Below are positions 6,101 through 11,795 of a stretch of 16,951 bases of DNA, piece by piece (positions within the stretch are counted from its first letter, which is position 1; the number at the start of each line of letters is the position of its first letter). The notes beneath the pieces are model-generated. The model had not been told where the DNA came from. It was given only the letters and a program-made list of their open reading frames with translations, and ran no database searches. The stretch is from an uncultured Caulobacteraceae bacterium (GTDB taxonomy: Bacteria; Pseudomonadota; Alphaproteobacteria; Caulobacterales; Caulobacteraceae): assembly GCA_903884915.1 (NCBI GenBank), contig CAISGS010000591.1, forward strand, positions 1-16,951, written 5' to 3'. The translations under genes and the position numbers were made by a program.

Positions 6101-6826
6101 ATGACTAAAACTGCAGTCGTGACCGGCGGAACGCGCGGCATCGGCCTGGCCATCACTCAACAACTCAAGGCCGCTGGCTACAAGGTTGCCGCCCTCTATG
6201 CTGGTAACGAAGCCGCCGCCGAGGCCGTCCGCAAGGATCTTGGCGTCCTCTGCATCAAGGCAGATGTGGGTGATTTCGAGGCCGTTGGCGCGGCCTTTGC
6301 TGAGATCGAAAAGACGCTCGGCCCCATCGAGGTTCTCGTCAACAATGCCGGGATCACCCGTGACGGTATGCTGCACAAGCTGACCCCCGGTCAGTGGAGC
6401 GAAGTGATCCGCGCCGACCTCGACAGCGTGTTCAACACCAGCCGTCACGTGATCGACGGCATGCGCGATCGCAACTTTGGCCGCATCATCAATATCTCAT
6501 CGATCAATGGCCAAAAGGGCCAGATGGGCCAGACCAACTATTCCGCTGCCAAGGCGGGTGTGATCGGCTTCACCAAGGCTCTCGCTCAAGAAACTGCGCG
6601 CAAGGGCATTACGGTCAATGTCATTGCGCCGGGCTATATCGACACTGACATGGTCGCGGCCGTGCCTGAAAAGGCGCTGGAAGGCATTATTGCCAGCATC
6701 CCCGTTGGGCGCTTGGGCAAGGCCGAAGAGATCGCCGGTGCCGTGCTCTATCTGGCCTCCGATGGCGCAGCCTTCGTTACCGGCTCGACCTTGACCATCA
6801 ATGGCGGTCAATATATCGCGGGTTAA
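6101..6826 (+). CDS. phaB: acetoacetyl-CoA reductase PhaB
   Basis: A 241-residue short-chain dehydrogenase/reductase that reduces acetoacetyl-CoA to (R)-3-hydroxybutyryl-CoA with NADPH, the second step of PHB synthesis. The cofactor motif is TGGTRGIG (8-15), the NNAG motif is at 81-84, and the catalytic Ser134-Tyr147-Lys151 triad sits in NISSINGQKGQMGQTNYSAAK. PhaB-type features distinguish it from FabG, namely the QKGQMGQTNYSAAK and PGYIDTDMV segments and the ending TINGGQYIAG. A clear ribosome binding site, AAAGGAT, stands before the ATG. It lies directly after phaA with the hairpin at 6034-6056 between them. Confidence 0.96.
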   Translation: MTKTAVVTGGTRGIGLAITQQLKAAGYKVAALYAGNEAAAEAVRKDLGVLCIKADVGDFEAVGAAFAEIEKTLGPIEVLVNNAGITRDGMLHKLTPGQWSEVIRADLDSVFNTSRHVIDGMRDRNFGRIINISSINGQKGQMGQTNYSAAKAGVIGFTKALAQETARKGITVNVIAPGYIDTDMVAAVPEKALEGIIASIPVGRLGKAEEIAGAVLYLASDGAAFVTGSTLTINGGQYIAG

Positions 6827-6848
6827 CCGCAGATTTTGAGAAAATGGC

Positions 6849-7718
6849 ATGGCTGTCCAAAATCCGCCCTACTCGGGGTGCATTGAACCGGCCATGCTGT
6901 CCTCGCCCCTCATTCCATTCTGGATTTCTAGATCCCTTCGGTCCTGGGGCCAATTGACTCTAGGGCTTATCTTGAGCTTCGGGTGCCTATCTGGGGCCGC
7001 GGCAGCTGATGGGCGGCCAGACGACCGGCCCAGCCATATGCAGACCCTGCGCGACGCCCTCTTTGGGGGCCATCCCGATGATGGGCGCACATTAGTCGCC
7101 CCTGTCATTGCGCGGTTTGCTTCCGATGATGGCGACAGCTTCGTGCTCGACCGCTCCCAACAACTGCCCCTCTTAAGGTTCGACGACAACCGCGAAATCT
7201 GGGTCCTCGCCCCCTCTCGCGCTGCGCGCGGTGACATGATCTACAAGAACGATGTGGGCCGTCCCGTCCTTCGGGCCACCCAAACCGGAGGCTTAACCCT
7301 CTTTACCCTCAGCCGTCCTGCAGGTGCGGCTGTGGCCCTAGAGGGCAGGGCCCCGCCCGTCCGGCTGATCATTGGCCCCATGGCGCCAAATGCCCTGCTA
7401 CAACGGCTGGCTCAGGCCAGCGCCCGCGCCTCTCGGGCGGCGCAAAAGCTCATCACCTTCGATGCGGAGGATGTGACGCCAGAATCCTCCTATCTCTATG
7501 CCGACACAGCCGCCGTTGCCGCCGATGCCGTGGTTCAGCTGTCTAGGCGTTCCGATAGTCGCGATCTTATGGCAAAGCTAGGCCGCGTGCGCCTCATCGA
7601 GGGACGCCGCGTCGATGTTCGTCAGCAAGGACCAGACCTTCGCATCACCATCGTCATTGATGATGGATTGGCCGGGCGGCCCTCCTCTGAGCGGATCGTC
7701 AAGGCCTTTGAGCGTTAG
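6849..7718 (+). CDS. exported DUF4908-like protein
   Basis: A protein of 289 residues if started at ATG 6849, or 274 if started at ATG 6894. The N-terminus from MLSSPLIPFWISRSLRSW to a hydrophobic stretch (LTLGLILSFGCLSG) and AAA-ADG is a convincing Sec signal peptide. The protein is therefore expected in the periplasm. The shorter start gives a more usual signal length, but neither has a strong ribosome binding site. The central region, FVLDRSQQLPLLRFDDNREIWVLAPSRAARGDMIYKND-GRPVLRAT, matches my recollection of DUF4908, a family of unknown function found in Caulobacterales. I cannot run the search. The gene follows phaB by 22 nt on the same strand and may read through from phaAB. It converges on gloB 11 nt away. 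Function is unknown. Confidence 0.78.
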   Translation: MAVQNPPYSGCIEPAMLSSPLIPFWISRSLRSWGQLTLGLILSFGCLSGAAAADGRPDDRPSHMQTLRDALFGGHPDDGRTLVAPVIARFASDDGDSFVLDRSQQLPLLRFDDNREIWVLAPSRAARGDMIYKNDVGRPVLRATQTGGLTLFTLSRPAGAAVALEGRAPPVRLIIGPMAPNALLQRLAQASARASRAAQKLITFDAEDVTPESSYLYADTAAVAADAVVQLSRRSDSRDLMAKLGRVRLIEGRRVDVRQQGPDLRITIVIDDGLAGRPSSERIVKAFER

Positions 7719-7729
7719 GCCGACATTCC

Positions 7730-8491
7730 CTAACCCTTAAATTGATCCTTGGCTGTGCGCACAGCGCCAAAGGCCTCATGGTCCGTCAGACCAGACTTTC
7801 CAAGCGATGCCGCCAGCAGCGGGGCGCGCAAGAAGGGGTTAGTTGCCCGCTCCAGCGCGATGGTGGTCGGAACCGTGGCCTCGCCCCGCTCACGCGCAGC
7901 GAAGACCGCTGCGGCCCGGGCGACCACCGCAGGGTCCTGATCCACACTCAAGGCAAACCGTGCGTTCGAGGCCGTATATTCATGGGCGCAATAGACCGTG
8001 GTCTCACCCGGCAAATTGGCCAGTCGCGACAGGCTGGCCCACATCTGCTCAGCCGTGCCTTCAAAGAGCCGCCCGCAGCCCAGCGCAAACAGGGTGTCCC
8101 CGACAAAGGCCACCCCATCGGCGGCGCTATAGAAGCTGACATGGCCCAGCGTATGGCCACCCGTATCGATCACTTGAAACACCGTTGCGCCGAGCTCGAC
8201 TTGGTCGCCGCCCGCCACCTTGCGATCCAGCGGGGTCAGACGCTCGACCTCTACCGGGCCGATACTGACCGCGCCGGTTGTCTCTTTCAGCTTGGCATTG
8301 CCGCCGGCATGGTCGGGATGCCAGTGGGTATTGAGGATCAGATCGAGGCTCCAGCCCGCCTCGTCCAAGGCCGCCAAGACCGCGTCGGCGTCCGGCGTAT
8401 CGATACAGGCGACCTTGCCGCTGGCCACGTCCCGCACCAGAAAGCCATAATTGTCCGACAGACAGGGAAACTGACGAATTTCAACGGTCAT
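7730..8491 (-). CDS. gloB: hydroxyacylglutathione hydrolase (glyoxalase II)
   Basis: A 253-residue metallo-beta-lactamase-fold enzyme that hydrolyses S-D-lactoylglutathione, finishing methylglyoxal detoxification. The metal site is complete: THWHPDH (55-61), His113 in TGGHTLGH, Asp132 in VGDTLF and His170 in YCAHEYT. The glyoxalase II signature CGRLFEGTAEQMW (139-151) and the C-terminal glutathione-site region ending NPFLRAP distinguish it from other members of the fold. The start MTVEIRQFPCLSDNYGFLV is family-typical, and an AAGGAAA ribosome binding site precedes the ATG. It is divergent from the methyltransferase-like gene with 92 bp between them, a pairing I recall from other alphaproteobacteria. 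Confidence 0.96.
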   Translation of the reverse strand: MTVEIRQFPCLSDNYGFLVRDVASGKVACIDTPDADAVLAALDEAGWSLDLILNTHWHPDHAGGNAKLKETTGAVSIGPVEVERLTPLDRKVAGGDQVELGATVFQVIDTGGHTLGHVSFYSAADGVAFVGDTLFALGCGRLFEGTAEQMWASLSRLANLPGETTVYCAHEYTASNARFALSVDQDPAVVARAAAVFAARERGEATVPTTIALERATNPFLRAPLLAASLGKSGLTDHEAFGAVRTAKDQFKG

Positions 8492-8523
8492 GGGGCTTTC
8501 CTTTTCACGCAGGCCATTGCGCG

Positions 8524-8553
8524 GTTATATGGCCCAGAGGGGTCCCTGCTCAA
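8524..8553 (-). promoter_or_regulatory. gloB promoter
   Basis: On the minus strand TTGAGC (8553-8548), an 18-bp spacer and TATAAC (8529-8524) form a good -35/-10 pair. It would give a transcription start near 8517 and a leader of about 26 nt ahead of gloB. Confidence 0.5.
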
Positions 8554-8583
8554 GGCCAACCCCATAGGACGATGTGAGAGCCC

Positions 8584-9381
8584 ATGCGCCGCGATGTCTT
8601 AGAGCTTAGACACTTCTATGCCAGTCCGCTCGGCAAGATCGCCCGCCAGATGGTCGCGCGCAAGCTCGGCCAAGCCTGGGGTGACGGCCATGGGCTGGAC
8701 ATGCTGGGCCTTGGCTATGCGACCCCCTTTCTCGACAGCTTTCGCGCTAAGGCCCGCCGCACCGTTGCGGCTATGCCCGCCGCCCAAGGGGTCGAGGTCT
8801 GGCCAAACCCGCTCGGCGCACCTGGCGCGGAGGACGAGACCGAGAGGCGCCCCGCGCGGGGCCTATCCTGCCTTGCCGATGAACTGGCCCTGCCCCACCC
8901 CAACGCCCTGTTCGACCGGGTCTTGATGATCCATGCCCTTGAAGAGAGTGACGATCCGCTCGCCGTTATGCGCGAGGTTGGCCGGGTCATGGCCCCCTCT
9001 GGCCGAGTGATTATTGTGGCTGCCAATCGGCGCGGCGCCTGGGCCAATAGCGAGATGACACCCTTTGGCCATGGCCGCCCCTTTACCCGCGCGCAACTCG
9101 AAGCCCTCGTGCGCGAGGCCGGGTTAGAGCCCACCGCCTGGTCGCGCGCCCTCTATCTGCCGCCTCTGGCTTGGATGGGCTCGTGGGCCGAGCCTTTTGA
9201 ACAGGCCGGAGCGCGGCTCTGGCCGGGCCTTTCGGGCCTGATCCTGCTCGAAGCGGTCAAACAGACCTTTGCCGTCAAGCCAAGGGGGCATGGGGCTCGC
9301 GCGAGGGTCATTGTTCCGGGTGCACTTCAGCCCATGCCCTCGCCCTCCACGGGCAGGGACAGCGTCACAAAGGCGCTTTAA
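8584..9381 (+). CDS. class I SAM-dependent methyltransferase-like protein
   Basis: A 265-residue protein with the shape of a class I SAM methyltransferase of the Methyltransf_11 type. Residues around FDRVLMIHALEESDDPLAVMREVGRVMAPSGRVIIVAANRRGAWA match the usual motifs IV to VI of that fold. FTRAQLEALVREAGLEP follows in the expected place. The glycine-rich SAM motif I is atypical, reading LDMLGLGYATPFL instead of the usual D-G-G-G, so binding or catalysis is not assured. The N-terminus (LRHFYASPLGKIARQMVARKL) is a recurring feature of this protein beside gloB. A GAGAG precedes the ATG closely. The substrate is unknown. Confidence 0.8.
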   Translation: MRRDVLELRHFYASPLGKIARQMVARKLGQAWGDGHGLDMLGLGYATPFLDSFRAKARRTVAAMPAAQGVEVWPNPLGAPGAEDETERRPARGLSCLADELALPHPNALFDRVLMIHALEESDDPLAVMREVGRVMAPSGRVIIVAANRRGAWANSEMTPFGHGRPFTRAQLEALVREAGLEPTAWSRALYLPPLAWMGSWAEPFEQAGARLWPGLSGLILLEAVKQTFAVKPRGHGARARVIVPGALQPMPSPSTGRDSVTKAL

Positions 9382-9456
9382 CCGGGAAGGACTTGGACCT
9401 TTACGTCTTTTGGCCTTAGGTTAGCCTACTGATCTATGCGGTCGAGGGGATGCGAC

Positions 9457-9801
9457 ATGAAGTTGATTACAGCCATCATCAAGCCAAGCCGACTGGACGC
9501 CGTGCTCGAAGCGGTGACCGATGCCGGGGCCTCTGGCCTGACCGTCACCGAGGTGCGCGGCTATGGCCGTCAAAAGGGCAAGACCGAGGTCTATCGCGGC
9601 GCTGAGTACGAGGTAAAGCTCCTGCCCAAGGTCAAGCTCGAGATCGCGGTCCCAACCGACGTGCTCGAGGCTGTGGTTGAGGCCATCGCCCGCACGGCCA
9701 ATACCGGCAAGATCGGCGACGGCAAGGTCTTTGTCATGGATCTGGAATCGGCCCTGCGCATCCGCACCGGCGAGCGCGACGCTCTGGCCATCGCCGGATA
9801 G
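9457..9801 (+). CDS. nitrogen regulatory protein P-II (GlnB/GlnK type)
   Basis: A 114-residue P-II signal protein. These trimers read 2-oxoglutarate and ATP/ADP and control ammonium uptake, glutamine synthetase modification and nitrogen transcription. MKLITAIIKP opens the protein, the T-loop carries KTEVYRGAEY with the uridylylation residue Tyr51, and the B-loop region is TGKIGDGKVFV. The C-loop end is IRTGERDALAI. I chose the ATG at 9457 because GAGGGG lies 7 nt upstream and all family members start here; an ATG at 9436 would add seven unrelated residues. Neither amtB nor glnA is adjacent, so whether it is GlnB or GlnK cannot be told from context. It ends 33 nt from convergent mscS. Confidence 0.95.
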   Translation: MKLITAIIKPSRLDAVLEAVTDAGASGLTVTEVRGYGRQKGKTEVYRGAEYEVKLLPKVKLEIAVPTDVLEAVVEAIARTANTGKIGDGKVFVMDLESALRIRTGERDALAIAG

Positions 9802-9815
9802 GCTAAGGTTTCATC

Positions 9816-9845
9816 GCTCTGGTCTGGGCTCTGGTCAGGGCTCTG
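9816..9845. repeat. 12-bp tandem repeat at the end of the mechanosensitive channel gene
   Basis: GCTCTGGTCTGG (9816-9827) is followed by GCTCTGGTCAGG (9828-9839) and by a partial third unit beginning GCTCTG (9840-9845). The channel gene's stop codon TGA (9837-9835, minus) lies in the second unit, at the base that differs between units. Confidence 0.75.
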
Positions 9846-10788
9846 CGCGCTGAATGGCCACCTGATGGGGATAGGGTACCAAAAAGCCCTCATCGGCAAG
9901 CGCATGCTTAGCGGCAACTAAAAGCTCCGACCGGGCCACGCCATAGTCCTCACCCTTGACCCAGGCCCGCAGCGCAACCTCGGCCCAACTCTCCGACAGG
10001 GTCATGGCCTCGGCCAAGACGGCAGGCTCTGACAAGACCAACCGGTGAGCGCTGCCGACCCGCTGCAAGGTCTCCAGCGCCTTGGCCAGATCATCATGAA
10101 AATCGATCCGGAAGATCAGGTCCACGCGCCGCTCGGCATGGTGGGTGAAGTTGACGATTAGTTCGCCAAACACCTTACCGTTGGGGGCGATCACCTTAAC
10201 ATTATCCACCGTGGCCAATTCGGTGACGAACAGGTCTAGCGCCTTAACCGTGCCCTGCCGACCACCGATCTCGACAAAATCTCCGACCCGATAGGGCCGA
10301 AAGAGCAGCAGCATCACCCCGGCTGCGACATTGGACAGGGCCCCTTGCAAGGCTAAGCCCACGGCCAAGGAGGCGGCGCCCAAAACCGCCAAGACCGAGG
10401 TGGTCTGCACGCCCAGTTGCTGCAGCACGGCCACGCCACCGACCACCAACACCGCATAACGCGCCAAAGAGGCGGTGAAACTGCGCAGGGTCTGATCGCC
10501 ATTGCGATGGCGCTCAAACTGGTCAAACAGGCGGCGCACAAACCGCGCGACCCAGCCCGAGGCCCAGAGGGTCAAGATTAGAACAAGACCGGCCACGGCA
10601 AATCGAACGACAAAATCCCCAGCCGCGCCCGCCAAACGGTGCAAAATGTCGGCATCGGCCGCCAGCGCTTGGATCTTGGACAGGCTCGCGCCCTGCACGG
10701 CCAAGGCGGCGTTCTGGATCAAAACGGTTAGTCCTGAACTGATCATCATGGGCCGATCAATATCCCGCTCGACCCGAGGAAAACCCAC
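9835..10788 (-). CDS. MscS-family mechanosensitive ion channel
   Basis: Up to 317 residues (GTG at 10788), or 304 from the ATG at 10749; neither start has a convincing ribosome binding site. This small-conductance channel family opens under membrane tension to release solutes on osmotic downshock. Three membrane helices are seen, about 60-82, 107-127 and 130-165. The third contains the pore-lining LAVLGAASLAVGLALQGALSNVAAGVMLLLF with its alternating Ala/Gly. The conserved FRPYRVGDFVEIGGRQGTV and beta-domain (APNGKVFGELIVNFT) follow, then a C-terminal alpha/beta domain ending near the tandem repeat. The pattern is close to E. coli MscS. It is convergent with the P-II gene and divergent from tRNA-Ser. 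Confidence 0.92.
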   Translation of the reverse strand: MGFPRVERDIDRPMMISSGLTVLIQNAALAVQGASLSKIQALAADADILHRLAGAAGDFVVRFAVAGLVLILTLWASGWVARFVRRLFDQFERHRNGDQTLRSFTASLARYAVLVVGGVAVLQQLGVQTTSVLAVLGAASLAVGLALQGALSNVAAGVMLLLFRPYRVGDFVEIGGRQGTVKALDLFVTELATVDNVKVIAPNGKVFGELIVNFTHHAERRVDLIFRIDFHDDLAKALETLQRVGSAHRLVLSEPAVLAEAMTLSESWAEVALRAWVKGEDYGVARSELLVAAKHALADEGFLVPYPHQVAIQRAEP

Positions 10789-10875
10789 TGTCGCTAAGGC
10801 CTAAATATAGACCCTAACCCCCACACCGCAACCACGCGCTGCCCGTCCCCACAACAATCGACCCGCAAAAGCCTC

Positions 10876-10904
10876 TTGCACAAAGCCCCGCCCACAGATA
10901 GGTA
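10876..10904 (+). promoter_or_regulatory. tRNA-Ser promoter
   Basis: TTGCAC (10876-10881), a 17-bp spacer and TAGGTA (10899-10904) form a plausible -35/-10 pair about 46 nt before the mature tRNA. The remainder of 10789-10950 shows no gene. A TATATT (10809-10804, minus) might be the -10 of the divergent channel gene. Confidence 0.4.
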
Positions 10905-10950
10905 TCCGCCCCTCACTCTGATCGTGCCACGGCACATCACATGACCCTCC

Positions 10951-11040
10951 GGAGAGGTGGCAGAGTGGTCGAATGCACCGCACTCGAAATGCGGCATACC
11001 CGCGAGGGTATCGTGGGTTCGAATCCCACCCTCTCCGCCA
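10951..11040 (+). tRNA. tRNA-Ser (anticodon CGA)
   Basis: This is a 90-nt class II tRNA. The acceptor stem is GGAGAGG (10951-10957) with CCTCTCC (11030-11036), then G and an encoded CCA (11038-11040). The anticodon stem CCGCA/TGCGG (10978-10982, 10990-10994) holds the loop CTCGAAA, so the anticodon is CGA at 10985-10987, reading UCG. The long variable arm (TACCC...GGGTA) is characteristic of serine tRNAs. The T-arm GTGGG-TTCGAAT-CCCAC is perfect. Confidence 0.98.
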
Positions 11041-11078
11041 GTAACCATGGATATCGCGGCACACACGGAGAATAGTCT

Positions 11079-11600
11079 GTGGCCACAAAAACCCGCGCTG
11101 ACCTTTTGAAGCGGCTGGATCCCTATTGGAAAATGGAGGCCGCAAATGTGCTGTTGGTGCCCGCATTTTTGCTCTGGTTAAGCCAAGGGCGGATCAGTGT
11201 GATTGCCGTCGCGCCGATGGCGGCGACCATACTGCTCCTCGTCATTGGAGCCCTATATTGGCGCGGCAAGGTGCGACAGTTGCGGGGCGATGGTCGCAAT
11301 TTCACCGGCCTGTTGCGCGGGATTTCAGTTTGGCAGCGGCCCGCCTTGGTCCTGACGCTGGTGGGCTGCCTGACAGCTCTGAGCGGGTGGCTGGTCCCCG
11401 ACTGGTCGGCGGGGCTCGCCGACCGCAACATCGCAACCGGCTGCGCCATCCTAGCAGTTCTGGAATATGTCAACTATTACCACCGCCAACTGCAGCATTT
11501 CGACAACCGCGAAGATTTCCAGCGCTTGCTCGCGGGCAAGGGTTTTCGGAAGTCTTGGCTGTCGCGTGATCTTGAGGCGCTGAGGAAAGGTTCAAGTTGA
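11079..11600 (+). CDS. hypothetical four-helix membrane protein
   Basis: A 173-residue protein with no family I can name. Four hydrophobic segments are visible at about 22-35, 40-61, 88-106 and 116-134. A basic cytoplasmic-type loop (WRGKVRQLRGDGRNF) lies between the second and third. A conserved-looking C-terminal tail reads EYVNYYHRQLQHFDNREDFQRLLAGKGFRKSWLSRDL. It starts at GTG 11079 with GGAGA about 7 nt upstream. It lies only 38 nt after tRNA-Ser on the same strand with no terminator between them, so it may share the tRNA promoter. I assign no function. Confidence 0.8.
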   Translation: MATKTRADLLKRLDPYWKMEAANVLLVPAFLLWLSQGRISVIAVAPMAATILLLVIGALYWRGKVRQLRGDGRNFTGLLRGISVWQRPALVLTLVGCLTALSGWLVPDWSAGLADRNIATGCAILAVLEYVNYYHRQLQHFDNREDFQRLLAGKGFRKSWLSRDLEALRKGSS

Positions 11601-11729
11601 TCGCGTTGGTCCGGCGCGGTCTGGACTTGCGCCTTAACTCAAAATTCTAGCCCAGTTCGTTCGGCGCAAAACCTCGGCGCTAGGCCTTAACCCTAAAAAT
11701 TTTTGAACCAATCTCGGGATAATCGCCAT

Positions 11730-11759
11730 TTGTCCCGGTGGGGGTCTAGAGCCTATTGT
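11730..11759 (+). promoter_or_regulatory. candidate promoter of the N-methyl demethylation operon
   Basis: TTGTCC (11730-11735), an 18-bp spacer and TATTGT (11754-11759) stand 36 nt before the first start codon, with GAGGAG as ribosome binding site in between. The upstream stretch 11601-11729 holds an AT-rich patch (around 11693-11706) and a loose inverted repeat TTGCGCC/GGCGCAA (11627-11633, 11663-11669), but no gene. Confidence 0.35.
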
Positions 11760-11795
11760 CGCCCTCACGAATATACCCTGAGGAGCGGGCTTGGC

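Noticed and set aside
7714..7734. Inverted repeat GTTAGG/CCTAAC between the DUF4908-like gene and gloB as a bidirectional terminator
   Set aside because: Arms are only 6 bp with a 9-nt loop, no T-run follows, and the arms largely consist of the two genes' own stop codons.
7742..8602. 286-codon plus-strand frame opposite gloB
   Set aside because: gloB carries every metal ligand and the family signature on the other strand; this frame has no recognisable domain.
11627..11669. Inverted repeat TTGCGCC/GGCGCAA after the membrane-protein gene as terminator or riboswitch
   Set aside because: The 29-nt loop and short arms make it weak, and there is no U-tract directly after it.
11703..11795. N-terminal extension of the first dehydrogenase from a TTG codon
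   Set aside because: The added residues do not resemble the family, there is no ribosome binding site, and they overlap the likely promoter. The ATG at 11796 starts just before the FAD motif.
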